Assembly (NCBI GenBank): GCA_017631275.1
Contig: JAGBTQ010000012.1
Location: forward strand, 48,458 to 112,457
Direction: 5' to 3'
DNA: 64,000 nt
Source of the DNA: Alistipes sp.
GTDB lineage: Bacteria > Bacteroidota > Bacteroidia > Bacteroidales > Rikenellaceae
Positions within the stretch are counted from its first letter, which is position 1, and each line of letters begins with the position of its first letter. The position numbers and the translations under genes are program-made. Shown one piece after another: positions 24,160 through 33,447 of this stretch. Below the pieces are notes generated by a model that was not told the origin of the DNA, ran no database searches, and saw nothing but the letters and a program-made list of their open reading frames with translations.

Positions 24160-27027
24160 ATGCCTAAACGACTATTTCTCATCGACGCCTATGCGTTGAT
24201 ATTCCGCTACTACTACGCCTTTATGGGTCGCCCCATGCGCAATCGTGACGGTCTGAACACCTCAGTGGTCTTCGGCTTCACGAAGTTCCTGCGCGACATC
24301 TTACGCCGCGAGAAGCCCGACCTTATAGGCGTGGCTTTCGACCCTCCTGGCGGTTGCTTCCGTCGTGAGATATTCCCCGAGTACAAGGCTAACCGCCCAC
24401 CTACGCCCGAGGATATCAAGCTCTCGGTGCCCTACGTAAAGCGACTATTGGAGGCCATGTGTATCCCAATTTTGGAGGTTGCGGGCTTCGAGGCTGACGA
24501 CGTTATCGGCACGCTCTCAAAGCGTGGTGCTGCGGCGGGCTACGACGTCTTTATGGTTACGCCCGACAAGGACTACGGACAGCTTGTTGACGATAGCTGC
24601 CGCATCTACCGTCAAAAGGGCGATGCCATTGAGATTATCGACAAGGCGGCAATAAAGGAGAAGTACGGCTTCGACGACCCTACATTGGTGCGCGACATGC
24701 TGGCACTGTGGGGCGATACGTCGGATAATATCCCCGGCGTTCCTGGCATTGGCGAGAAGGGCGCGTGCAAGCTTGTAAACACCTGGGGCACAGTCGAAAA
24801 TATACTCGACAACACCGCAAAAATTGGTGGCAAAACGGGTAATAACATTGCCGAGTGGGGCGACAAGCTACGCCTTAGCAAGGAGCTTACAACCATTCGC
24901 CTCGATGTGCCTATCGACTTTTCGGAAGAGGAGCTCTCAATGTGCGAGCCCAACTACACGGCACTCAAGGCGCTCTACGCCGAGCTCAACTTCACCTCGT
25001 TTTTGCGTGATTTAGAGAATGTTACGCCCGACGAGCCCGTGAGCGATGCGCCACAGCAAGCGCCACAAATTCAGCTTCAGGAGGTGGCACGTGCCAAGGC
25101 CGAGGCTAAGCGTCGTGCCAGCCTTGAGGGTCAGGGCGACCTCTTCGCCATGTTCGCCCCCGCAACTACCGAGCCTGTGGCAGAGAGCACCGAGGAGGAG
25201 ATTATAGAGGAGCCTATGGTGCATAGCATAGCCACCACAGCGCACGACTACCAGACAATACACAATGCCGAGGAGCTACGCACATTGTGCGCTAAGCTCA
25301 TGACCCACAAGGAGATATGTTTCGACACCGAGACCACCGACAAGAGCGCCGTGCGCTGTAAGATTGTCGGCATCTCGTTTGCCGTTGAGCCACATAAGGC
25401 GTGGTACATACCCTTCAACATTGGCGACACAAGCTCCTATGTCGATATTCTTCGCCCAGTATTTGAGAACGAGAATATCGCAAAAATTGGTCAGAACATC
25501 AAGTACGACATCATGGTGCTCAAGCGCATGGGCATCGCCGTGCGTGGCGAGAAGATAGATACAATGTTGTTGCACTACCTCCTCGACTCGGAGTCGCGCC
25601 ACAACATGGACTTCCTTGCCGAGCGCTACCTTAGCTATCGCCCAATATCAATCGAGACACTTATTGGCAAGGGTAGCAAGCAGCTAACGATGGATGTTGT
25701 TGGCGTTGAGCGTGTTGCTGAGTATGCTGCCGAGGATGCCGATATCACCCTACGCCTCAAGCAGGTGCTCTACGCAGAGGTCGAGAAGCGAGGCATGCTC
25801 GACCTATACAAGCGCATCGAGGAGCCTATGATCGAGGTGTTGGCAGATATGGAGCTTGAGGGCGTTACGGTAAATCGTGAGGCACTAAATAGCTATGCCG
25901 TGGAGCTACGCCAACTTCTCGAAAGACTTGAAAATGAGGTGCGTGAGTTGGCTCAGGAGCCTACGCTAAACATCAACTCGTCGCGTCAGCTTGGCGAGGT
26001 GCTCTTTGCCAAGTTGCGCATTACTGATAAGCCCAAGATGACCAAAACAAAGCAGTTCTCAACCGAGGAGGAGTACCTGCAAACCTTTGCCCACGACTTC
26101 CCTATCGTAAGCAAGATTTTGGAGTATCGTGGCGTGAAGAAGCTCCTCTCTACCTATGTCGAGGCGCTTCCCGAGCTTATCAACCCCGAGACTGGACGCA
26201 TACACACCTCGTATAATCAGGCAGTTACGGCTACTGGTCGTCTATCCTCGACCAATCCTAACTTGCAGAACATACCTATCCGCGACGACCTTGGCAAGCC
26301 TATCCGTGCAGCATTCATCGCCTCGGATGCGGAGCATACGCTCATTGCTGCCGACTACTCGCAGATTGAGCTTAGGCTCATGGCACACCTTAGCAACGAC
26401 CCCGCCCTTGTCGATGCATTCCGCTCGGGCGAGGATATCCACTCGGCAACAGCGGCACGCCTCTACCACAAGTCTTCGGACGAGGTCACGTCGTCGGAGC
26501 GTCGTAGTGCCAAGACTGCCAATTTCGGCATTATCTATGGCATCTCGGCATTCGGTCTTGCACAGAGGTTGGACATCTCAAACCGTGAGGCTAAGGAGCT
26601 TATAACAAACTACTTCGACACCTACCCAGGCGTTAAGAAGTATATGGACGATGTTGTTGCGAAGGCTGCTAACGACGGCTATGTCGAGACCATGTTTGCA
26701 CGTCGCCGTCAGCTTCCCGACATCGCCTCGTCAAACCGCACAGTGCGAGGCTTGGCTGAGCGCAACGCCATAAATGCCCCTATACAGGGTTCAGCCGCCG
26801 ACATCATGAAGTTGGCAATGGCGGAGATTGCTCGTAGGTTTAAGCAGGAGGGCATACGCTCGAAGATGATTATGCAGGTGCACGACGAGGTTGTCATCGA
26901 CACCTACCTTAACGAGCTCGACAAGGTGAAGCACATCGTGAAAGAGGCAATGGAGAGTGTTGCCGAGCTAAGCATACCGCTTATTGCTGAGGTAAATAGT
27001 GCCGATAACTGGCTCGAGGCGCACTAA
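24160..27027 (+). CDS. polA: DNA polymerase I
   Basis: PolA fills gaps and removes RNA primers. The 955-residue product has the 5' nuclease domain (about 1-290; DAYALIFRYYYAF, EADDVIGTL, DKDYGQLV, GDTSDNIPGVPGIGEKGA), a linker, a 3'-5' exonuclease domain with intact acidic residues (CFDTETTDKSA, about 389; YAAEDADITLRLK), and the polymerase domain (ADYSQIELRLMAHLS, about 730; MQVHDEVV near the end). It appears fully functional and closes with a strong terminator. Confidence 0.98.
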   Translation: MPKRLFLIDAYALIFRYYYAFMGRPMRNRDGLNTSVVFGFTKFLRDILRREKPDLIGVAFDPPGGCFRREIFPEYKANRPPTPEDIKLSVPYVKRLLEAMCIPILEVAGFEADDVIGTLSKRGAAAGYDVFMVTPDKDYGQLVDDSCRIYRQKGDAIEIIDKAAIKEKYGFDDPTLVRDMLALWGDTSDNIPGVPGIGEKGACKLVNTWGTVENILDNTAKIGGKTGNNIAEWGDKLRLSKELTTIRLDVPIDFSEEELSMCEPNYTALKALYAELNFTSFLRDLENVTPDEPVSDAPQQAPQIQLQEVARAKAEAKRRASLEGQGDLFAMFAPATTEPVAESTEEEIIEEPMVHSIATTAHDYQTIHNAEELRTLCAKLMTHKEICFDTETTDKSAVRCKIVGISFAVEPHKAWYIPFNIGDTSSYVDILRPVFENENIAKIGQNIKYDIMVLKRMGIAVRGEKIDTMLLHYLLDSESRHNMDFLAERYLSYRPISIETLIGKGSKQLTMDVVGVERVAEYAAEDADITLRLKQVLYAEVEKRGMLDLYKRIEEPMIEVLADMELEGVTVNREALNSYAVELRQLLERLENEVRELAQEPTLNINSSRQLGEVLFAKLRITDKPKMTKTKQFSTEEEYLQTFAHDFPIVSKILEYRGVKKLLSTYVEALPELINPETGRIHTSYNQAVTATGRLSSTNPNLQNIPIRDDLGKPIRAAFIASDAEHTLIAADYSQIELRLMAHLSNDPALVDAFRSGEDIHSATAARLYHKSSDEVTSSERRSAKTANFGIIYGISAFGLAQRLDISNREAKELITNYFDTYPGVKKYMDDVVAKAANDGYVETMFARRRQLPDIASSNRTVRGLAERNAINAPIQGSAADIMKLAMAEIARRFKQEGIRSKMIMQVHDEVVIDTYLNELDKVKHIVKEAMESVAELSIPLIAEVNSADNWLEAH

Positions 27028-27046
27028 GCCGATACATATATATATA

Positions 27047-27084
27047 AAAGAAGCAGCCCCTTAGACTTAAGGGGCTGCTTCTTT
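27047..27084. terminator. Bidirectional terminator between polA and the tRNA gene
   Basis: AAGAAGCAGCCCCTTA and its complement form a perfect stem of about 17 bp with a 4-nt loop (GACT). A-rich sequence precedes and T-rich sequence follows on both strands, so it can end polA (+) and the tRNA transcript (-). Confidence 0.9.
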
Positions 27085-27085
27085 G

Positions 27086-27159
<74 letters not shown>

Positions 27160-27261
27160 AACGAATTATTGTTCGTGGGTGCAAAGATAGTAATTTTTTC
27201 GTAAAACGATAGCCTCTACCAATTTTTTTTATTCACACTCAAAAATTGAGCCATTAAAAAA

Positions 27262-27291
27262 GTTGGGGCATTCGTTAGCGAACACCCCAAC
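27262..27291 (-). terminator. Terminator after the Gate-domain transporter gene
   Basis: GTTGGGG and CCCCAAC enclose an inner TTCG-TTAG-CGAA stem; on the minus strand it is followed by a T run, 22 bp after the stop codon. Confidence 0.85.
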
Positions 27292-27313
27292 ATACATATA
27301 TTTTATGTAAGGA

Positions 27314-28897
27314 TTACTCCTCAGCCTTCTGGTCGTCAGCCTTAGTCTCGACCTTGAAAGGAATAGCCTCGTCGAGGGCCTTAAGCTCCTCTTCCGAAAG
27401 CTCGGTTAGAGCCTTGCTAAACTTCTCCTCGGCAAACTCCTCACGATACATTGCAAAGGCTGCCTCAATCTCATTCTCAAGGCTCTCGCGTGTAGCCTCA
27501 GGAAGCTTCTCGCCATCTACAACGCTTGCAACATCAATCTTAATGCCGTCAACAACAACAAGCTCGTCGTCCTTCTCGAGCAACATAGCCTTGATAACCT
27601 GTGCCAATGAGCCCTCCTCCTCAGGAGTGTCGCCAGCCTCGTCAGTAAAGATGCGGTCGCCAACCTTCACCTGGTTCTCGCTAACAAACTCGATAACAAC
27701 AGGAGCTGTAGTGTAGCGGTCAGCACCACCCTCAAATGTTGTTGGAGCGCCAAAAGCGAGTGTATAGAGCACGAACAACCAGTGAGCAGAGATACCTGCC
27801 ACCAAGCCACCCACGGTGTGAGCAAGGATAGCCTTAGAGGTGAGCTTGCGGTAGCCAAGAGCATCGAGCATAGCAGTGTGTGTTGAGAGGTAACCGCTCC
27901 AGCACATACCGATAGCTGTGAACACAGCAATAGCGTTACCATTAACAATCTGCTGAGCAGCGAACTCAGGCACGAGGCTCAACGCAGCACCTACAGCTCC
28001 CAACGATGTGATAGGGAATGCCATGAGTGCTGGGTGCTCGAAGCCGAACAACCACTCAAAAATGAAGTTAATCTTGCCGAATACCAAAGGCAAGAACTCG
28101 ATACCCTCGTATGCTGCGCCATCGTAAGTACCGTTAGCACCAGTGCCAAATGTAAGGAGCATAACGAAAGTAGAGATGATAAGCACGCCAGGGATAATTG
28201 ACAAACCTACGTCAACACCTGTCTTACCACCGTCGAGCAACGAGTTGAGGATACGTGTAAACATAGATGTCTCCTTAACCTCGTCGCCTGCCTTCATATC
28301 GTTCTCGTCGAGAACTGCGGCAAACTCCTCCTTAAACTCAGGGTGTGCCTTGCACACAAAGCGCTGCATAAGGCGTGTTGAGCAGATACAGCCGATGAAA
28401 GCACCGAGCAAGCCGATAAATGGCTCGACAAAGTAGCCCTGCGAAATCATAAACACGATAACCAACAAGCCCATACCGAAGGCTGTACCGAAGTTGGTAA
28501 GCGAGATAAGCTGGAACTTCTTGAAGTAAGAGCTGAAGCGCTTGTCCTTAGCCAACGAGATGATTGCTGGGTTGTCCGAGAGGAATGTCATCACAGCACC
28601 CAACGACGCTACACCTGGAAGGTTGAAGAGTGGCTTCATCATAGGGCGCAAGATGCGCTCAAGGAGGTTAACCACGCCAAACTCAACGAAGATAGCACCC
28701 AAAGCACCTGTGATAACGCAGATGGCCATGAGGTAGAATACGGTGTTGAGCAACAAGTCGTGCGCCGTCTTCATGATTGTGTTAAGCATATTTGGCAAGC
28801 CCATAACCGAGCCAATACCACCAAAGATGCCAACAACGATAATTAGGCAGAAGATACCTGCAAGATACTTCTTAATGCCCTTCTCTTTGTTCTCCAT
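27314..28897 (-). CDS. Gate/nucleoside-recognition domain membrane protein
   Basis: The 527-residue polytopic protein has two Gate-like halves related to spore maturation proteins SpmA/SpmB and concentrative nucleoside transporters (FLSDNPAIISLAKDKRFSSYFK in the first half, FPITSLGAVGAALSLVPEFAA and GMCWSGYLSTHTAMLDALG in the second). The last 130 or so residues after the final membrane segment are soluble and very acidic (TDEAGDTPEEEGSLAQVI, LSEEELKALDEA), which is unusual for a simple carrier. The porin gene ends 21 bp upstream, so the pair may move a shared small solute across both membranes. The substrate is unknown. Confidence 0.75.
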   Translation of the reverse strand: MENKEKGIKKYLAGIFCLIIVVGIFGGIGSVMGLPNMLNTIMKTAHDLLLNTVFYLMAICVITGALGAIFVEFGVVNLLERILRPMMKPLFNLPGVASLGAVMTFLSDNPAIISLAKDKRFSSYFKKFQLISLTNFGTAFGMGLLVIVFMISQGYFVEPFIGLLGAFIGCICSTRLMQRFVCKAHPEFKEEFAAVLDENDMKAGDEVKETSMFTRILNSLLDGGKTGVDVGLSIIPGVLIISTFVMLLTFGTGANGTYDGAAYEGIEFLPLVFGKINFIFEWLFGFEHPALMAFPITSLGAVGAALSLVPEFAAQQIVNGNAIAVFTAIGMCWSGYLSTHTAMLDALGYRKLTSKAILAHTVGGLVAGISAHWLFVLYTLAFGAPTTFEGGADRYTTAPVVIEFVSENQVKVGDRIFTDEAGDTPEEEGSLAQVIKAMLLEKDDELVVVDGIKIDVASVVDGEKLPEATRESLENEIEAAFAMYREEFAEEKFSKALTELSEEELKALDEAIPFKVETKADDQKAEE

Positions 28898-28918
28898 ATA
28901 GTATTAAGTATTAGATAT

Positions 28919-30073
28919 TTATTTATTGAGAATGTTTTTGATACCCTCCATTACGTCGATCTTCCATGTTAGACCGATAGTAAGGTAGCCAAGTTTATTT
29001 TGTGCTGTACCCTTAAACTCCTTTATCACCGCTCCATTCTCATCGTACTTGTGGCAGTCACAAGCACTAGACTCCTCGAAGTTGGTATTTACGCCGAGTG
29101 TGTAAGAGTATGCTGCGTGGAGGCGTACATCACGGTTGCCCTTGTGACCCATTGGGTAGTACTCAACACCACCTCCTACACGTGTAAGCTCAGTGCCTGG
29201 GATAAGACCCGATGCAGCAACGGCGCTGCTACCAATCTTGTCGTAAGTAGCCTTAGCGAATACGTTTACACGGTCAGCAATAAGGTATGCGAACTCACCC
29301 ATGATTGAGAAGTTATCGAAACAAAGGTCACGAAGCGATGTGCCACGGTTCATCAAGTCGAGCTGGATAGTAGCATCGCCAAACTTGAACTGGTTGCCAA
29401 GGGCGATATATTTGTCGTACTTGCCTGGCGCATACTGCATGAAGTTGAGCGAGTAGAGCGCAGTGTAGCAGCCATGTGAGCCACTCCAGTAGAGGTTGTA
29501 GGCATAGTAATCAACAGACGACGATGTGGTGTCGTAAGGGCTCTGGCTTGCCTGGAAGAGGATAGTGTCGTTGCCATCGTTTGTGGTATATGCCACGCTT
29601 GCACCAAGCTGATAGCAGTTTACGTTGTTCCAGAACTCCGAGCAGAAGTAGAGCTCGATAGGTGCACGGTCGTACTCCCAACCACCAATCATAAGCACCT
29701 GCTTACCTGCCGAGATTGCCCAATTCGAAGTAGGCTTATAGGTCAAAGTAAACCAATCGGTGTTCTGCGCAAACTCGCTGATTGAGTTAGCACGGTTGAA
29801 ACGCTGACGCCATGAGTAAGAGAACTTAGGCGAAATCTGACCGTCCATACGGAAGTTGAAGTAGCGCACCTTGAAGCCCGAGCCAGCAACATCATGGTTG
29901 CCTGCAACAGCCTGATTAAGATAGTCAAGACGACCCTCAACGCCAATGCGGAAGATCTCGTTGTTCTTCTCATAGCCCGACTGTGCCGAGAGGGCGCTAA
30001 CACTGAAAGCAGCAACAGCAACAAGTGCTACACGACAAATTAGTTTGCGTAGTGAGTTTGTAGTCATACTCAT
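28919..30073 (-). CDS. Porin-like outer-membrane beta-barrel protein
   Basis: The 384-residue product has a signal peptide ending near SALSAQ (residue 30) and a long series of amphipathic beta strands (FKVRYFNFRMDGQISPKFSY, WFTLTYKPTSNWAISAGKQ, LGYLTIGLTWKI). The GYEKNNEIFRIGVEGRLDY start and KQVLMIGGWEYDRAPIELY stretch resemble the phosphate-selective OprP/OprO-like porins of Bacteroidales. It lies in one transcript with the Gate transporter downstream and has a -7 box at 30126-30133. The start may be either of the two Met codons at residues 1 and 3. Confidence 0.8.
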   Translation of the reverse strand: MSMTTNSLRKLICRVALVAVAAFSVSALSAQSGYEKNNEIFRIGVEGRLDYLNQAVAGNHDVAGSGFKVRYFNFRMDGQISPKFSYSWRQRFNRANSISEFAQNTDWFTLTYKPTSNWAISAGKQVLMIGGWEYDRAPIELYFCSEFWNNVNCYQLGASVAYTTNDGNDTILFQASQSPYDTTSSSVDYYAYNLYWSGSHGCYTALYSLNFMQYAPGKYDKYIALGNQFKFGDATIQLDLMNRGTSLRDLCFDNFSIMGEFAYLIADRVNVFAKATYDKIGSSAVAASGLIPGTELTRVGGGVEYYPMGHKGNRDVRLHAAYSYTLGVNTNFEESSACDCHKYDENGAVIKEFKGTAQNKLGYLTIGLTWKIDVMEGIKNILNK

Positions 30074-30125
30074 TCAAAAAAGTTTGGGAGCCGAAGCCCA
30101 CGATTTATGGTTAATAAAATTATTC

Positions 30126-30133
30126 GCAAAGGT
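30126..30133 (-). promoter_or_regulatory. -7 promoter box of the porin-Gate operon
   Basis: TACCTTTG on the minus strand, about 52 bp before the porin ATG, leaving a leader of about 45 nt. Confidence 0.6.
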
Positions 30134-30250
30134 AATACAAAAATCTAAAAGTAAGCGCACTTAGCACCGCCATAATGGAAAAAAGTGCATTATTACATTA
30201 AGAACTACTCCTTTTAGAGGAGTAACCATGGCATTTTAACAGAAAAACCC

Positions 30251-30258
30251 TACCTTTG
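30251..30258 (+). promoter_or_regulatory. -7 promoter box of the patatin gene
   Basis: TACCTTTG lies 25 bp before the patatin ATG. Confidence 0.6.
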
Positions 30259-30283
30259 GCGAGAATTTTGACACTTTACGGCT

Positions 30284-31141
30284 ATGGCAAACCTAAAGCA
30301 TAACATCACTCCTAAATCGGGACTTGTGCTCGAGGGCGGCGGCATGCGTGGTGTCTTTACGTGTGGCGTACTCGACTCGCTAATGGACCGAGGCATACGC
30401 CTCCCCTATGCCGTAGGCGTGAGTGCTGGAGCGTGCAACGGGCTATCCTATATGTCGGGGCAGCGAGGACGTGCAAAGTTCAGCAACATCGACCTTCTGG
30501 AGAAGTACCGCTACATAGGCTTTCGCCACCTTCTCACAAAGGGAAATATCATGGACTTCAACCTCTTGTTTCACGAGTTTCCCGAGCGTATAATCCCTTA
30601 TGATTATGAGGCTTACGAGGCTAACGATGCTCACTACGAGATGGTCACCACCGACTGCCTTACGGGCGAGGCGTGCTACCTTAGCGAGAAGCACGACCCT
30701 AAGCGCATTATCGACATCGTGAAGGCGTCGAGTAGCCTACCCTTTGTCATGCCCATAAGCTATGTCGATGGCGTAGCGATGCTCGATGGTGGCATCAGCG
30801 ACTCTATTCCCGTACGCCATGCCATGGACTTAGGCTACGACAACCTCGTCGTGGCGCTTACGCGCAACAAAGGCTACCGCAAAGCTGAAAAGCAACACGT
30901 GCCCTTCTGGGCATACCGCAAATACCCTGCTCTGCGTGAGGCTATTCGCACACGCAACTTGCGTTATAACAGCGATATGGAGCTTATCGAGAGGCTCGAA
31001 GAGGAGGGCCGTATAATAGTAATACGCCCCGAGCGACCTATTGTCGTGGGACGTATGGAGCGTGATTCGAAGAAGCTTCTCGCACTCTATGACGAAGGCT
31101 ATGAACTAGCCTCAAAAATAGAGTTTTCTACCTCTTTGTAA
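30284..31141 (+). CDS. Patatin-like phospholipase (RssA/YjjU type)
   Basis: The 285-residue cytosolic protein has all catalytic elements of the patatin Ser/Asp dyad hydrolases: oxyanion GGGMRG (18-23), nucleophile Ser47 in GVSAGAC, and Asp168 in LDGGISDSIP. It has no signal peptide or outer-membrane domain. The C-terminus with IVIRPERPIVVGRMERDSKKL is that of the YjjU-like group. It probably hydrolyses acyl esters of lipids; the natural substrate is unknown. Its 3' end overlaps the convergent small lipoprotein gene by 14 bp. Confidence 0.92.
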   Translation: MANLKHNITPKSGLVLEGGGMRGVFTCGVLDSLMDRGIRLPYAVGVSAGACNGLSYMSGQRGRAKFSNIDLLEKYRYIGFRHLLTKGNIMDFNLLFHEFPERIIPYDYEAYEANDAHYEMVTTDCLTGEACYLSEKHDPKRIIDIVKASSSLPFVMPISYVDGVAMLDGGISDSIPVRHAMDLGYDNLVVALTRNKGYRKAEKQHVPFWAYRKYPALREAIRTRNLRYNSDMELIERLEEEGRIIVIRPERPIVVGRMERDSKKLLALYDEGYELASKIEFSTSL

Positions 31142-31364
31142 GCGACTTACTTATTAAGAATTGTTCGTTATCGCTCAGCGTCTCAAGCCATGCATTTGTC
31201 TCGCTGCTTAGGCGCTGCGCCTCGTCTATATTGCCACTCTTCATCGCCTCGCGCATAAGCTCATGACGATGCTTAAACACTGCAACAACATCCTCCTGCA
31301 CTTTAGGCTTTGCCTCGGCACAACCCACCAAAACAAGCGCAACAAACAACAATATCTTCCTCAT
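31128..31364 (-). CDS. Small lipoprotein of unknown function
   Basis: From ATG 31364 the product is 78 residues with a lipobox (MRKILLFVALVLVGC, cleavage before Cys15) followed by a helical, charged mature part (VVAVFKHRHELMREAMKSGN, SSETNAWLETLSDNEQ). I chose this start because it exposes the lipoprotein signal and lies just after the chromate-transporter gene. It may be the last gene of that operon. I do not recognise the family. Confidence 0.65.
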   Translation of the reverse strand: MRKILLFVALVLVGCAEAKPKVQEDVVAVFKHRHELMREAMKSGNIDEAQRLSSETNAWLETLSDNEQFLISKSLTKR

Positions 31365-31374
31365 AAAGAGCACT

Positions 31375-31917
31375 TTATAAAAATCCATAGATAACCACTC
31401 CCGCAACGCCCGAGAGCACAATAAGCACTATCGGATTAACCTTATATGCCGAGCCGAGGAGCGTAGCACCAAATATCGCCCAGCTCCAGCCGTCGATAAA
31501 GCTACGACCATCGTCCGACTTTGGGAACATCAGAAGCAGCGCTGCCGAGGCAATCATGCCGACAACCACAGGGCGCATGCCACTAACAATGCCCTTCACA
31601 TATCGGTTGTTCTGCAAACGAAGGAAGTAGTGGGTGATAAGGAGCATGAGCGTGAGTGCGGGCAGCGACACCGCCACGGTAGCCACCACCGAGCCCCAGA
31701 TGCCCGCAACCTCGTAGCCGATATATGTGGCTGAGTTAATGGCGATTGGGCCAGGTGTCATCTGCGATATAGCCACAATATCCGAGAACTCGCCATTCGT
31801 GAGCCACCCGTGCGACACCACAACCTCGCTATGAATGAGCGAGAGCATGGCATAGCCACCACCGAAGCCAAAGAAGCCAATTTTCAGGTAGCTCACGAAG
31901 AGCTCGACAAGCGTCAT
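31375..31917 (-). CDS. Chromate transporter, half-size subunit (second of pair)
   Basis: The short-chain CHR-family protein (about 180 residues) has the characteristic FGFGGGYAMLSLI near the N-terminus, MTPGPIAINSATYIGY, and five to six membrane helices. Start ATG 31917 overlaps the upstream stop by one base (TAATG); an alternative ATG is 31923. With its partner it should form a heterodimeric anion carrier of the CHR family, which exports chromate in some bacteria; in gut organisms the real substrate may be another anion. Confidence 0.88.
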   Translation of the reverse strand: MTLVELFVSYLKIGFFGFGGGYAMLSLIHSEVVVSHGWLTNGEFSDIVAISQMTPGPIAINSATYIGYEVAGIWGSVVATVAVSLPALTLMLLITHYFLRLQNNRYVKGIVSGMRPVVVGMIASAALLLMFPKSDDGRSFIDGWSWAIFGATLLGSAYKVNPIVLIVLSGVAGVVIYGFL

Positions 31918-32456
31918 TAGCATTGCTCACCTCCTCTCCGTGCTACAACACAAGCGCCCACCACGGCACCTGCAATCAAGAACCATACGGGCGATATGCC
32001 GAAGTACCACACCACCATAGCCACTGCCAACGCCACGGCAACAAGCCACCAGCGCATGCCCTTGGTTAGGCCCACGATAGGGGCTACGATGAGCGCCACA
32101 ACGGCGGGGCGCATGCCCTTAAATGCCGCATCGACATAGACGTTATCACGTATCGACGCAAAGAATATTGCGACAACTAAAATTACCAAAAACGAGGGTA
32201 CTATAACGCCCATGATGGCACTCAGAGCACCCATATAGCCACGATGCTTATAGCCCACGAAGACCGCTGTATTTAGGGCGATAGGGCCTGGTGCCGTCTG
32301 CGCAAGTGTCAGCAAATCAAGAAAATCGCGTTCCTCAATCCACCTACGCCTGTGTATCACCTCGTGCTGGATAAGGGGTATCATGGCATAGCCACCACCA
32401 AAGGTGAAGGCGCCAATTTTGAGGAACGACCAAAATATCTCCAGCAGCTGTCGCAT
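31917..32456 (-). CDS. Chromate transporter, half-size subunit (first of pair)
   Basis: This 179-residue CHR-family protein shows FTFGGGYAMIPLIQHEV, LLTLAQTAPGPIALNTAVFVGY and several membrane helices, matching its neighbour at corresponding sites. Paired short-chain CHR genes are normally both required. It starts 3 bp after the RlmI-like methyltransferase stop, so the four genes 33344 to 31128 look like one operon. Confidence 0.88.
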   Translation of the reverse strand: MRQLLEIFWSFLKIGAFTFGGGYAMIPLIQHEVIHRRRWIEERDFLDLLTLAQTAPGPIALNTAVFVGYKHRGYMGALSAIMGVIVPSFLVILVVAIFFASIRDNVYVDAAFKGMRPAVVALIVAPIVGLTKGMRWWLVAVALAVAMVVWYFGISPVWFLIAGAVVGACVVARRGGEQC

Positions 32457-32459
32457 CTA

Positions 32460-33344
32460 CTATCGTCTAAATCGGTAATATGTGCCAAAAGGTATCTGCT
32501 TCGAACTTCTATCCTCGAAGTAGAGCTCACCCATCTGCTCCATCATAGGTGTGCCAAATGCCTGGTGCACGGCCGTGCGGGCAAGCATCGACGAAAGACC
32601 CATAGAGTAGAGGTTTAATACCAAGAAGGCATTCTGCTTCTCGAGCAACTCGGAACAGCACTCCAACATTCGGCAGATGTGCTCCTCCAAGATCCACTTC
32701 TCGCCATTAGCGCCACGGCCATAGGCTGGTGGGTCGAGGATAATGCCGTGATACTTGTTGCCACGTCTAACCTCGCGCTCAACAAACTTCATGGCATCCT
32801 CAACAATCCAACGCACACCATCGAGGCCCGACGACTCCATATTCTCGCGTGCCCATGTAACAACCTGCTTTACAGAGTCTACGTGCGTAGTGTCGGCACC
32901 TGCCGAGCGTGCTGCAAGCGTAGCACCACCCGTATAGGCAAAGAGGTTAAGCACCTTAGGGCGCTCGATGCCCGACTGCTTAAGCTCCTCGATTGTATCG
33001 TAGATAAACTCCCAGTTGGCTGCCTGCTCGGGGAAGATACCCACATGTTTAAACGAGGTGAGTGCCAAGCGCATACGAAGATGCATATCCTTATAGTCGA
33101 AACGCACATTCCAGCGTGACGGCATCTCGGGCTTAAGCTTCCACTCGCCCCTCTCCTCGCTCTTCACATCGCGCAAAAACGAGGCATCTGCCTTGAGCCA
33201 CTCACGCTCACCGAGGCTCTTATGCCATATTGCCTGAGGCTCGGGACGGCGCACCACATGGCGACCAAAGCGTTCAAGTTTCTCGCCATCGCCCGTATCA
33301 AGAAGTTCGTAGTCGGGAATATTGGGTGTAAGTTGCTTTATCAT
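32460..33344 (-). CDS. Class I SAM-dependent methyltransferase (RlmI/RlmL-like)
   Basis: The 294-residue product has motif I LNLFAYTGGATLAARSAGA (about 130-148), an acidic ribose-binding turn HVDSVKQVV, and motif IV ILDPPAYGRG (about 200), the arrangement of RlmI/RlmL-type rRNA cytosine or guanine methyltransferases. No PUA domain is present at the N-terminus, so it is shorter than RlmI. An RNA base methylation role is likely, the exact site unknown. Confidence 0.8.
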   Translation of the reverse strand: MIKQLTPNIPDYELLDTGDGEKLERFGRHVVRRPEPQAIWHKSLGEREWLKADASFLRDVKSEERGEWKLKPEMPSRWNVRFDYKDMHLRMRLALTSFKHVGIFPEQAANWEFIYDTIEELKQSGIERPKVLNLFAYTGGATLAARSAGADTTHVDSVKQVVTWARENMESSGLDGVRWIVEDAMKFVEREVRRGNKYHGIILDPPAYGRGANGEKWILEEHICRMLECCSELLEKQNAFLVLNLYSMGLSSMLARTAVHQAFGTPMMEQMGELYFEDRSSKQIPFGTYYRFRR

Positions 33345-33440
33345 AAAGTGAAAAGTTAAAGGTGAAAGGTGATAAGTATGGTGCCTGCGGCGCTAAGTTT
33401 ATAAAGTGAAAAGTTAAAGGTCAAAGGTGATAAGTATGTT
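33345..33440 (+). repeat. Purine-rich GTGAAAAG repeat, locus 3
   Basis: Two tandem blocks, each AAAGTGAAAAGTTAAAGGTgAAAGGTGATAAGTATG-like, are separated by GGTGCCTGCGGCGC. It begins at the methyltransferase start codon side and ends before the four-helix-bundle gene. Variant of the family seen at 19.3, 23.6, 33.9, 35.7 and 43.1 kb. Confidence 0.75.
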
Positions 33441-33447
33441 AAAACTA

